Assembly: GCA_019400425.1 (NCBI GenBank)
Contig: JAFREE010000043.1
Location: forward strand, 1 to 64,000
Direction of reading: 5' to 3'
Length of the DNA: 64,000 bases
Source: Hymenochaete sp. R1
Lineage: Eukaryota > Basidiomycota > Agaricomycetes > Hymenochaetales > Hymenochaetaceae
The notes below the pieces were generated by a model, which was given only the letters and a program-made list of their open reading frames with translations, was not told the origin of the DNA and ran no database searches. Position 1 is the stretch's first letter, and each line of letters starts with the position of its first letter. This document shows, one piece after another, positions 1 to 10,893 of this stretch. The translations under genes and the position numbers were made by a program.

Positions 1-1022
1 TCAAGACGTATTTAGAATGATTTTTCAAAAATTTGATGGATATATTGGGACGAAATACTTGCTTGTGTTTGTAGTGATTACGCATAAAGGCCAACTGAAC
101 TTGGACAAATTACAGGAGCGAGCATAAATGCGAGCGAGTTTCATGAGGGAGTGGCGGCTTGCAGGCTGTTTATGAAAGTCTCCGACACCAGTACTAGTAC
201 TGGCTTGAGACAAACAGTAGAAGACAGGACGTAGTCGAAATTCAGTGCTATTGCAGAACATCGCCTGCTACAAGCGTGGAACCATTTTAATAGTCGAGGA
301 ATTTATTGTATGCAATTTATGATGATATTGAGAGACTTTTCTCATTGAAAGCCTTTGTATGCTAAGTAAGGGAAGACAGGGTCAAACTTGAGACACGGCA
401 CGATGTTGGCCGATAGGGAGCTGAGCTCGAGGCGAATGCGATGAAGGTAGAGAGGGCGGGGAAAGAAAAGCAGGGATACAAGAGTAAATGTGAAGAACCA
501 GGGACGCGAATGTGGCGTCGGGGTGATTGTAGTGCAAACAAAAAAGGGAGATGAAGACAATGCAGCAGCTATGAATCTGTGAGCAAACAAAAAAATCGCT
601 AATGCGCAAATGGTGATTGATAAGTCAAAGAATGCAGCAAGTGATGAAGAAAAAGCATTGAGGTGGGGGCAATGGGATTCAAAGAAGTTCTGCGGAAGTA
701 GAAGAACTGGGGAAATTCGTCGTAAAGTCGTAAAACCCACGAATCGTACGTGAGAGACATAATCTGCTTGTGATGGCGTGACCTCAATTTCAAGCCTATC
801 CCAAGTCCGAACTCCCTCAGAGAAAAGTCGACCGTATTGATCGCCATCAAATAACTATGCGCCTCGCTGTGCGAGTGCGTTCGAAGTTGAGTTTCAGCTC
901 GAGGTAGCGTTGGAGTGCTATCGGTCACCAGATTCTCCGATGGGAAGATGTGTTTCATGCAAATCTATTCCGTCAGCGTGGAGGTAGACGGAGCAGTCGG
1001 TTGACCGGCGAAGCTTGCGGCT
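1..1022. other. No supported gene at the left edge
   Basis: I see open frames on the minus strand here, but none has a recognisable domain or a coherent exon chain. The stretch lies downstream of the PY-motif gene and is probably its 3' flank plus intergenic DNA. A gene entering from the left cannot be excluded. Confidence 0.4.
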
Positions 1023-1796
1023 TTAACCGTCAGTCCGCGTAATGAAGTCTTCGATACGATCCCAGTCAATCGACGTCTCTTCGAGAGGGCCAGACAAAAA
1101 TGCCTGGGAACCAATGGCCTCGGGTTCATCGTATGGGAACATCTCGGCTCTGCTCTGACGCGTCGCAGGTGCAAGTGACAGCGGACGAGTCTCCGGCGTG
1201 TACGTTGGGTGAGCACTCATTGCTTCCTCATAGCTGGGCGGAGCGATATCGACCTTGCAATTCAGACGGAGACGGAGCGGCGGGGTTGTCGTCTTCGAGG
1301 ACGGCAAAGGTTGCGTTGAAGAGATAGGCGAAGCCGCAGTTGGCAAGGCAGGAAGTGGACGAGGTCTCCTTCGAAGTTTCTCTTCAGGTTGGAGGAAGTA
1401 CGGCGTAGGCATGGTAAGGGTGGTGGAAGAACTGGAGCCATAAGAGGACCACGAGTCGCGACTCGAGCTCGACTCAGCTGGCGAGACTGGAGACTCCGAT
1501 ACTAAATCTGAATAATGCGCTATCAGTGACCCGATGCAAGAAATATAATAAAAAGGCAGCATACCCAAGTCATCCTCTTCGTCAAAGTCGTGGGCACGTT
1601 CCTCAAGGTCACGACCGAGGCCAGAATCGTCAGAGCAGATGGAGATTGTGCTGCAGACCGAAGGCGAGCGGGGTCTGGAGTAGACGAAGCCCGAGTCGGA
1701 GCGTGGGCGAAGCTTGGTTTTGGATGACGACGAACCTGGGACCGGAGGTAAGGAGGATGAGCTATCGTGGTAGTAGTGGTAAGGGTCGTAAGCCAT
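1023..1796 (-). CDS. Uncharacterised Ser/Pro-rich protein with a PPxY motif
   Basis: Two exons, 1565-1796 and 1023-1507, are joined by a 57-nt intron (donor GTATGC, acceptor TTCAG). They give 238 residues. The intron is a multiple of three and open, but splicing restores an acidic-to-Ser-rich junction and matches the intron size of the window. The start is taken at MAYDPYHYY, not at an upstream Met in frame. The protein is disordered: a Tyr/Ser N-terminus, an acidic patch (DFDEEDD), Ser runs, then APPSYEEAM and a C-terminus ending IDWDRIEDFI. PPSY is a PPxY motif of the sort bound by WW domains of Rsp5/Nedd4 ligases, so an adaptor role is possible but unproven. It is transcribed away from EFM6 across a 399-bp gap. 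I do not recognise the family. Confidence 0.6.
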   Translation of the reverse strand: MAYDPYHYYHDSSSSLPPVPGSSSSKTKLRPRSDSGFVYSRPRSPSVCSTISICSDDSGLGRDLEERAHDFDEEDDLGMLPFYYISCIGSLIAHYSDLVSESPVSPAESSSSRDSWSSYGSSSSTTLTMPTPYFLQPEEKLRRRPRPLPALPTAASPISSTQPLPSSKTTTPPLRLRLNCKVDIAPPSYEEAMSAHPTYTPETRPLSLAPATRQSRAEMFPYDEPEAIGSQAFLSGPLEETSIDWDRIEDFITRTDG

Positions 1797-2195
1797 TATC
1801 GGTTGGCTAAGAGGGCGATGGCCTGAAGCTGGCATTTGAGCTTTGAGGAAGATAAGATGGATAGAAGGGGCGGGGATGGTACGAGAGAGGGAGGGGAGAG
1901 GAAGGGCGGGGTTGTATTTGTACTGTCGGGAGGGGAGGCATGGTTGTTGAGTGAATAAAAGCGAAAGGGCAGAGGAGGTGGGAGATAGAGTTCAAGAGAC
2001 GTCCGATTCCGATTCCGTGGTCGACGGCCTTCTCTTCTCTTTCTCCTTTTTTTCCCTTTTTTTTCCCTTTTCTTGTTCCTTTTTCGTCGAAAGAATTTTT
2101 GTCGGTAGTTTCTCCAATTTCTGACGATTACTACTTTTGTCAATATTTTATTTATGATTTCATGCCCTCCCTTTCGCATCGCCTCTTTCGGGCAA

Positions 2196-4886
2196 ATGTC
2201 TCCCTCTGACGACGATTTGGATCTAGTACTAGTCACTCAGTCCAACAACACCGCATACATACACGACGACTCATCCACAACATCCCCTGATAGCATCTTC
2301 AGTCATAGTCAGACTAAGCTCATTCACTTTCAGCTGGCCAATGTCAAAATAGCTCTCTCAGTCGACGCAGCTCCAGGTCCGATATGAACAATCTTTCTGA
2401 CTCTTCAGCACTTCTGACTCAGACTCTTTCCCTCCTTCCTTCCTAAGGCTGCGGAGGCATCGCGTGGCCAGATGGTCAGGTTAGCGCAATTTCTCCCCAT
2501 TCATTCATTCACGTCCAATTCAATTCCATTGCTCGTCTACTCTCCGCTTCCGACTCCGATATCGCTCTCACTTCCGCTCTCTGCGCCATTCCGAGCTCTC
2601 TCTCCGTATTTATCGCTCCTCTTTCTCAACTCTGACAAGACCCACGCACATGCGCATACACTTAGGTCCTAAGCGCATATCTCGCCCATCGTTCCCCTAA
2701 GCTCGCAAATAAGAAGATAGTAGAAATCGGTAGTGGTACCGGTCTTGTCGGTCTCTTCGCCGCCGCCTTGGGTGGCCTCGGCACTCAGGTATGGATTACT
2801 GATCAGCTGTATGTACGTTCGTGCTCTCTCTTTGGTTACCTACTACTGATACTTGTATTATTAATTCTGCTCACTCATCTCTTTGCTTACCTTTCTCGGT
2901 ACCTATACGCATCTACTTCCTCCATTATGCGGTATCTGCGGGATGACTCAGCCCTCTCTTACCCATAATGCGCGCAAACGTCGGTCTCAACGCCCTCGCC
3001 GAGCAAGTGCGCGTCCTCGAGTACAATTGGTTCGTTTCCACCTTCTCTTCTAACAATTCACGCCTTGAGCTGACTTCGCGCTATTCACTATGTTTTATTC
3101 ATCACTCTCATAAATGAAATTGTTCTACAAATGACTGGCCATCCCTCTGACGCCCGGTGTTCATTTGCATTCCCGAATTTGCTTTCCCGAATTCCTCGTA
3201 TTGGTGTTTTCGCGTTTCCTTTTATGTGGCGCTCGTATTCCTTGCTCATATCCTTTATACCATTGCCTTTGTTTGGCAGGGGCGAAGCTAGACCGAAGGA
3301 TTTGCCCGACCCGCAAGACATTGACTTAATAATCGCGGCAGATTGCATGTACTTCGAGGTAACTACTGGTCTCGAGCCACTTCGAGTGATTTCATCTGAC
3401 GGTTAACTTGTTTTCAATGAATAATCGCTCTCTTGCTCGGAACATCCCGAACACATACCTGTTTCCATAACACGGAACTGCATGACGCGCCGATCTGAAT
3501 CGGTTGCACCTCGACAACGAAAATCGTCGCCAGCCAGCCTTCCCGCTTCTCGTCCGCACACTCTGCGACCTCGCGCCATTCACAGACGCATCGCCAGATT
3601 CGAGGACGGGAACTACGGCGGGTGCAGATGTGAAAGTGAAGAAAAATCCAGAGATTTTATTTTGCTACACGAAGCGTCGCAAAGTCCGTCGTCTAGAATC
3701 TCATTGTTTCCGTGTTTTTCGAGAGCATTTACGCTTGCGAATTGTTTCGTGGATTCGCGAACCCACGTGGCGATATTGCAAGTGGTCCTTCTTTCCGAGT
3801 CGCGCACCGAGTCGGTCCAGACTGTCTTTGAACCATTCGTACTCGGTTTCCCATTTCTTTCTGAATTGCTAGAGAGACCCGAAGTTGACGTCGACGCGTC
3901 GCGGACAGAATGTGCCGCATCCTTTGCCGCTCCTCCAATCGCGGATATCGACGGCCAAAGAGCGGGAGAGAGTATGTGAACCGCCTCACGCCTCAAACCG
4001 CGTGACCTGACCGCAGAGTGCGCCTCTTAGCCGAGATCCCCGTCAAGTTGCGATGCCCTCGTTGGATCGAGCAAACAGGCCAGGATCTGAGGGCTGAAAC
4101 GGGACGAACGCGTCGGCATTGCAAAGCGTCTCGGGATGCGTGTTCGCCAGTTTCAAGTCCCGGTTTTTTCTATCTAAAAAAAATTCTTCCTCTTTCGTTG
4201 CATCTGTGTCTTCTTACCTCTTCTTTTTTTCCCATTGAGTTCGCTTGAGACTCATGTCGCTGACGGTATTCATGCAGGCCGACAAACGATTCTTTACCTT
4301 ACTCAAGAAACATTTCGAATGGTCACAGGCGAGTCGGTCTTCTTTCCCCTCTCCCCACTATTCTCGAGACTGTCTCGTTTCACTACGCACCCGTCCAGCT
4401 AATTTCGCTAACGCGGGGCCTTCTACCGACCAACGAGCGAAAGCTGGTTTCCTTCCCCCATTTTTTTTCTTGTTTCTTTTCGAATCCTCGCATAGGATTC
4501 TCCCATTCCCATCGTAGATGTGCCACCATCACCATTGCTATGTCACCCAGACCTTCGCTGCTTCCCGTTACCGAAACTCGAATTCGGAGAAGCGCGAGTG
4601 TGCATGATGGACTCAGGATCGACTGAATGCATAGATACCTGACCCCTCTGCGCCCGGGTTTCATGGGATGCAGCGCGCAAATAAAGAAAGCATTCGATAT
4701 AGTCATGCCCATCCAATCTGCTCTTTTCTTTCCCATGGTATCAGTAGTGATGGCGGGCGGGCTGACATATATTCTTGGCGATAGGTTGATGACGATCCAG
4801 CATATCCCGTCTACTCCCGTGAAGCCATCTCCCTGCTCAGGCTCACCAGGCGCTCAGTGAAGCACAGCCGTTTGGGTGGCACTTGA
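2196..4886 (+). CDS. EFM6: Protein-lysine N-methyltransferase, EFM6/METTL21 family
   Basis: This SAM-dependent seven-beta-strand methyltransferase belongs to the family that methylates lysine on translation elongation factor 1A in yeast. Eight exons fit: 2196-2376, 2448-2479, 2666-2808, 2952-3029, 3280-3358, 3534-3683, 4278-4328 and 4785-4886, giving 271 residues (yeast Efm6 is about 246). Hallmarks in order are CGGIAWPDG, the SAM-binding motif IVEIGSGTGLVGL, ITDQL, the post-I segment IIAADCMYFEPAFPLL, and a CYTKRRKADKRFF block close to the yeast sequence. The end is SREAISLLRLTRR. Introns run from 71 to 594 nt, far longer than in the neighbouring genes. The last intron appears to have a GC donor (CAG|GCGAGT). 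The start at MSPSDDD is preferred over an in-frame Met 14 codons upstream. The family is secure; the exact substrate is inferred. Confidence 0.85.
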
Positions 4887-7800
4887 AGGTATTTGGGCAA
4901 GAGATCAGTTGGAGACTTTGGTCTCATAAAATCTGTGTATATGAATTTGGGCTTCGTTCGCGTTCATCTATTTTGGCATACGTTTAAACATGTATCTATG
5001 GGCAATAGTAGACCTTCCTAGGTTGCAAATAAACGTGCTTCCGTCGTACATTGGGCAACGGACTCACTGGTGCGAGACGCGCATCTTTTGAGCGCCTTCA
5101 CTTATTCCGTTCTCTAACTTATCCAGTCTCATCCAAATCGTTGGAAGCGCCTTTCTCGGGGTCGAAATGCTCCTGTCGAGTCAATTCTTAAAGTATAGAT
5201 ACTATACGTGAAAACGATTATGAACACTGAACCGGCAATTTCCAAATCGGGTGATGTGGCTAAAGTGGCTAAGTAATGCAGACGCCACTGCTAGCAATAG
5301 TGCTACGACACTCTTCCCTTCTTCTTCATATCCGCTTCTTTCTTTCCAACAGTGCTTCGAAAAAGGAGCAATGCAACTTTTCTTTCACGCCGAGATAAGC
5401 AAGCATACAGAGAAAGCATGAATGCATTGAGTTTCTAAAGCAAGAGAAAGTGGACATGTGCGCGACTAGAATCTCCGAGCGGGAGGTGCGCCACGCCGGA
5501 ATCGGCTAGTGTCGGGCATGTCTGGTCGCCGATTAGGTGCGGGAGAGGCGGGAAGAAAAAGCCCAGCTCCGTGGTTTACCAGAACGCAAAGACGGGTTAT
5601 AAGTGGCTAGTGTAATGGATTGGTGGATCTCTAATGCTCCGTGCGTCAGCCTTACTGGCTTCGTGATTGGATATAATCGGACGTTTCTCCTGAATCGGCG
5701 GGGTCCACATGTAAAGGAGAGCGTTAACAATAGCATAGACGGGATAAGCCCCAAATAAAAGCCAGATTCAAGCTGCCGGGTCTTCGAACCGTCGATAAAA
5801 CCTGGGCAGATTGACTATGCGATAGTGCCTGTACTGGATTAATTGGACGGCTGGCGCGGACGTGAAGAGGACTGAGCTTGCGCCACATTGTCCGGCTCAG
5901 CTCTCGCGTATCCTTAAATTGCTGCTTTCCGTACCAGCTCTCTTCCGGCGGGCACGACACGGTCGGCGTAGAAGTAGAAAGGCAAGGGCGAAGAAATCGG
6001 TCTCTGATTTTGGAAATGTCGGGGCTTACGGGAACGAGTCCGTCGGGATGAAGGATGAGTCGGTACAGCCATAGATGGATAAAGTTTCACGACTTTCAAA
6101 CGGAAGTAGACATCAGTCAACGGACGCCCTTTTCTACCGAATCTGAGTTGGAATGCTGAATCTGAGAATTGGAAGAGCCACAATAACAATAGAGGTAGGA
6201 TACTCTCTAACCCATTACCGTTCTTGCTCAAAATTCTGCTCGAAAAAGGGGAAACGGGATTCACTGAAGAGGGCGGTCAATGTCGGCACATGGAGCTTAC
6301 GTAGCAAGGAAGTCATTCATCAGCAATCCGCGATTCCACGAATTCAATGCGCACTCCAAAGCGAACGGACTTCTCTATGGGAACAGTTTCCTTTTAAGGA
6401 GAAACCACTCGACCCGACTCCGACGACCCCGGCATAGGATAAAAGGTGAGAAGGCGAAAGCCAAGGGAAGTTAACGGGAGAATGTTCAAAAACCCGTACG
6501 CATTGGCTGCTACGGTCGAAAGCCTCCACTGGCACATCTTGCCCGATATGTTGAATCGATAACGAAGCACGACGTGAGGTGAGACACTGCCGTGGTTCTC
6601 GCAGGAAGGAAGGCGTACGGTAACCTGATCCATGGGATACGCTTTGACGACGAGTGCATTGGCCTTGTGCATAAGCCATAAGATAAGATGGACTGCAGTA
6701 CACTACACATACTGTCAGTCTGTTACGCAGCAGGTTCGAGATACTCAAAAAGATTCTTGGCTGCGTACCGCAGCTCCATCGTACGCTCGGAAGCATTGCA
6801 GAATCTTCGAAGTCTATGGCATTGAACTCCCCGCAGTGCTCGGCGCAGGTGCACACCATACGCAATGTCACTGAAACTCGGAAATTGACTGTTGACGGTT
6901 GCTGGATCCTAGGATTGCCCGTCTTGAGTCGAAAATATCAATAGCTGTTCACCTGATACAAGAATCGATGTCACGTCGCTGAGAAAAGAGACGCGCGTCC
7001 GTTTATGATGGAGGATTGGCAACCCTCGGACGGCCAGATGTCGGTCATCTATTTGCACCCTTTGACGGGATCGGAGAATTTGATTCCGAAGTCAATGGGT
7101 TAGAAGCGCCGATCCAAATTTGAAGACCGGACGATCAACCTGTCCTGTCGATCATCGGGTGTACCTGAAGAGGCTCCCGATTGAACTTTCACGACTTTTA
7201 AGACAGTTGCCACAGTTACAGGCCATAATAAAACGGTAGTTGAAAAAGGTCAAAGGACTAGAGCAAAGCCTAGGGCAGTTCCAGACGTAGTAATTCAGAC
7301 ACCATACAGACGATGCATCATGTCAGTTCGACCTGTTATACCCTCGTACCTTTCATAGCTGACTTTCATTACTCTGACAAAAGACATCGAGGATGATCAA
7401 GTACTTGATGTCTTTGAATACCGCAAATAGGCTCTCAGTGCAGCTCGTAAGCGTATCGTGGCTGCCAGGGATACCGATCAGTGTCTGGTCCATATCTGAA
7501 TGAGACTGGGCCTGCGGTTCTGATCACCCTCGAAAGAGCACAGCCCAGTCCTCGAAGGCCAGGCTCGATGGATACTGTAGAGCCCAAAATAGACAGCTCA
7601 GATGAAAGCACTTAAATTTTTGAAAGAAGTTGTCGATCTACAGAATTTGAGCCAGATTAGTTCGATAGCGGAAAATAAAATCAACACCTTCGTAATTCAT
7701 ATCTCCTCTACTGGGATCTTGTCCTTGTTCTTTTGCCTAATTCCAAAAGAAAATACGAGAACATCAGCAACAAAAATGTGTAAAGCAAGGACTGGAAAGA

Positions 7801-8429
7801 AAGCGGCAATATAAGAGCACCAACACGAGGTAACAGCACAATTGCGTGCGATGGCAACTATGGTTGAAAAACAAGCAACATTCGCAGTTTATCGTTGTGG
7901 TTAGACCAATGGCATCGCCGATCGAGATTGCCATAGATCGTCTTTCATCGAAAGCAGCGATTGGCGGCGGAGGCAATATCGGAAGAGATAGGGAGCAGAC
8001 GGAGCCCAGGCGTTGGTGGCAGCTTGTGGCGGACATCTCGGTCCAAGTACTAGGACGTCCAAGGAAGGATTCAAAAGACATCCGGTTGAAGGCTCTCGCC
8101 TTAGAAACGTGCCCTGTCCTTGTTCCTTTTGTCTTTTTTTTTTTTTGCAGATACTAAGTTTTCTCCAATTGGACTGGAAACACGAGTTCTGACACGTCCA
8201 TCGTCTCCGCGAAAAGGAACATATCCTTGTTACCAGATATCTATATTGCGTGCATCAGGTTCCTTGTCTCTTTGGCCTTGTGTAAGCAACATTTGAGCAA
8301 ATGCATCCTTTGTAAAATCGGGGGTAGGATGTAGCAATAGCCCTAATCTTCATTAGGAAGTATTAAAGGAGGAAGTATACAATCTTTAATATTCTGGACC
8401 TTGGAATGAAAAGAGTCTCAAAGGTAAAG
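4887..8429. other. Gene-poor 3.5-kb stretch
   Basis: Between the 3' ends of EFM6 (+) and BOL3 (-) I find no gene I can defend. The longest frame is 176 codons on the minus strand at 6344-6871, with a Cys-rich start (MVCTCAEHCGEF). An overlapping frame at 6394-6672 also looks protein-like, so a decayed or unrecognised intron-containing gene is possible. Open frames around 5530-6260 and 7600-8160 show no domain. A T-run sits near 8133-8146. No inverted repeats or transposase motifs were noticed by eye. Confidence 0.35.
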
Positions 8430-8921
8430 TTACGAGACAGTGTCTGCTTCTGCCATTGTTTTCAGCTGCAAGAGTTAAGTGACAATCAGTAAAGAAGGTA
8501 CGAATGCGAGACATTGGCACGCACTTGTAGACCATGAATCCCTGAAATCTCATCCTTCAGTACGCCATTGACCATTTTGTGTTGTTTAAGCATTGGTACC
8601 CCTTGGAAATCTTTGCTTGCTATCGTTATTGCGTAGAAGGACCCACACCCTCCTGATGTCAATGAAGAAAGTCAAGGTAGACGTTAAATTCTTCAGCCAT
8701 CAGGTTTCAGAGCTTCACAAACGAGGTAATGTACCTGATACATCTTGTACTTGCAACTTTGAAGGACTGAACTTCTCCTTCAACTTCGAGTAAATAAGTC
8801 TCTCTCCGTCGAGAGTAATTTCAGGAGGAAAGGAGGCATTAAACCTCCGCTGCATAGAGACTGGGTGGGGTTTCCTCGTACATGACGACGTCCTTAGGAA
8901 CGATCTTAAAGACGCGTGCAT
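8430..8921 (-). CDS. BOL3: Mitochondrial BolA-like protein 3
   Basis: BolA proteins of the BOLA3 type act with Nfu1 in late [4Fe-4S] cluster delivery inside mitochondria, for example to lipoate synthase and succinate dehydrogenase. Three exons (8735-8921, 8525-8652, 8430-8465) give 116 residues. The first 30 residues are basic and Ser-rich without acidic residues, as expected of a targeting presequence. The BolA core follows: IYSKLKEKFSPSKLQVQDVSG, then GGCGSFYAI with the family Cys, MLKQHKMVN, and a C-terminal GIHGLQ carrying the conserved His. The last exon encodes only 11 residues. The gene is head to head with COX15, 188 bp between start codons. Family assignment is strong; the BOL3 rather than BOL1 call rests on the presequence and the GGCGS motif. 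Confidence 0.9.
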
Positions 8922-9109
8922 TTTCGAGTCACAAGGGTATACCGTCCAAGATGAATCGCGAGGGGAGAAAGTGAGGGTGGGAGAGGACGAACGAATAGGC
9001 GTGTTCTGCTGACGAAGAAGTTACGGGAAAGCGGGAGACCACGGATCGACGATTCCGAAGCTCACCCGATTTTGCAGAAAAGCTTGACTTTGGTACTCTC
9101 TCTCACCTC
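8922..9109. promoter_or_regulatory. Compact bidirectional promoter region of BOL3 and COX15
   Basis: Only 188 bp separate the two start codons, so both transcripts must initiate here. No TATA box was noticed. Both products are imported mitochondrial proteins of cofactor assembly, which makes shared control attractive, though this is inference. Confidence 0.5.
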
Positions 9110-10750
9110 ATGCTGCCTCCAACGTCGCTCTGGGCGGCGTTGGCAAAGTCATGCAAGCAAGGCGGCGCCCTGCAGGCCTCCTTGCTACGCTCTCGATCCT
9201 CTGCGAGCTCGCCCACAAAGCTACTGTTTAAGGTCGTTCCGTCAGCTTCCCGGACCTTTGCCTCAAGGACTTCCAGTATTTTACACCTATGCGACGGATT
9301 TTCGAAGACAAAGGCGAATGATTTTGTCTGTTCGAGGGGCCGTTTCTTTTCTGTGAACTCGAGATTGCGGTCCGATGTTATACAAGCCGACTCAAAAGTC
9401 GATAATTCTCAAACCAACGCCGAAAGGGAACTCCCGACCCTTACACCCCCTTATATCGGACACTGGCTAATGGCAATCACGGGTCTCATCTATGCGGTCA
9501 TTGTCGTCGGTGGTGTGACTCGTCTCACGGAATCTGGTCTGAGTATCACGGAATGGAAACCCGTATCTGGAGTCATCCCGCCTCTTACACGAGAAGAATG
9601 GGAAAATGAGTTCACTAAGTACAAGGCTACGCCGGAATTCAAGCTGTGAGTTTCGATTTCTGAGTAAATTAATCGCGAACTTGACATTCGTATAGGCTCA
9701 ACTCGAACTTCGAACTGGAAGACTTCAAGCGCATATTCTACATGGAATGGGGACACCGGGTCCTCGGTCGTGTCATCGGGGTTGCATTTATCGGACCTTT
9801 AGCCTATTTTGCCATAAGAAAGAGGATTACGCCTGGATTGACGAAGCATTTCACTGGCCTTGCCGTTCTTCTTGGACTGCAGGGCGCCCTTGGATGGTTC
9901 ATGGTTAAGTCTGGTCTCGAGGATTCAATCATGACTACGCCTGGAGCCGTACCGCGGGTTTCGCATTATAGGCTTGCGGCGCACCTTGGGGCAGCTTTTG
10001 TTCTGTATGCATCCATGTTCACGACAGGCCATAACATCATTCGAGACTGGAAGTTCGTGAAGAAGGGTACTTGGAGTGGGATAGATGGATTCGCCTTTGA
10101 AAAGGTACTTCAGAATCCTTTAGTGCGAAGGTTCCGGACACAGACATGGGCGCTGGCTGGTCTCGTATTTCTTACGGCCATATCTGGTAGATTATCTCTT
10201 CATATTATACTGTATCTGCCGTGTTACTTATGACTGACTTCGTGCAGGCGCTTTCGTTGCTGGACTTGATGCAGGTCTTCTTTATAATGAGTTCCCTCTG
10301 ATGGGTGGACGACTTGCTCCGCCAAGTGACGAACTCATCAATCCCGCCTATGCGTCACGTCCCGATAAATCTGACATGTGGTGGCGTAACATCTTCGAAA
10401 ACCCAACGACTGTTCAATTCAATCACCGAGTCCTCGCAATGACTACGTACACGGCCACAACCGCGCTCTTCTTGATTTCCCGTTCTGCAGCCATGCGGGC
10501 TGTATTGCCTGCTGCGACGCGTCGGGTGGCGACGGGAGCGTTTGCGGTAGTGAACCTCCAGGTCTTGCTTGGGATTAGCACTTTGTTATATTTGGTTCCA
10601 GTACCGCTTGCAGCTGCGCATCAAGCCGGTAGCGTTGCGTTATTGTCGATGGCTATTACACTGGGATTGACTCTGCGGAGGCCAGGGGCGGTTGCTCAAA
10701 TGTGGAGGCGGCGATCGATGATAAAGTTACCCAGCAAGAAGACGCCATAA
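9110..10750 (+). CDS. COX15: Heme A synthase COX15
   Basis: COX15 oxidises the C8 methyl of heme O to make heme A for cytochrome c oxidase, in the inner mitochondrial membrane. Three exons (9110-9645, 9696-10186, 10248-10750) give 509 residues, close to the fungal norm. An Arg/Ser-rich presequence of about 100 residues precedes the first helix with [10 protein letters not shown] (His118) and the family block [27 protein letters not shown], the second heme-ligand segment, follows, then several hydrophobic helices, FNHRVLAM, and [11 protein letters not shown] near the end. These His motifs are the conserved heme ligands. The gene is divergent from BOL3 and convergent with PRE5, 143 bp apart. 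Assignment is secure. Confidence 0.96.
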
Positions 10751-10893
10751 GGCCTACTCAAATGCAGTTGCTGCATTTGATTAATAAGGCATTCCACCAG
10801 TAATTTATAATCTTCGTAATTCATTTCCCCCACTCTCATGATGGTTTCAAGGATGGATATAATAAAATTGAAATACTAATACAACATACACAA

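Noticed and set aside
3482..3996. Frames of 123-166 codons within the longest EFM6 intron
   Set aside because: Conserved EFM6 residues before and after join without them, and they have no recognisable motif. They are kept only as a remark on the long intron.
7764..8157. Overlapping frames on both strands near 7.8-8.1 kb
   Set aside because: Neither has a domain, and the plus-strand frame runs into a T-run.
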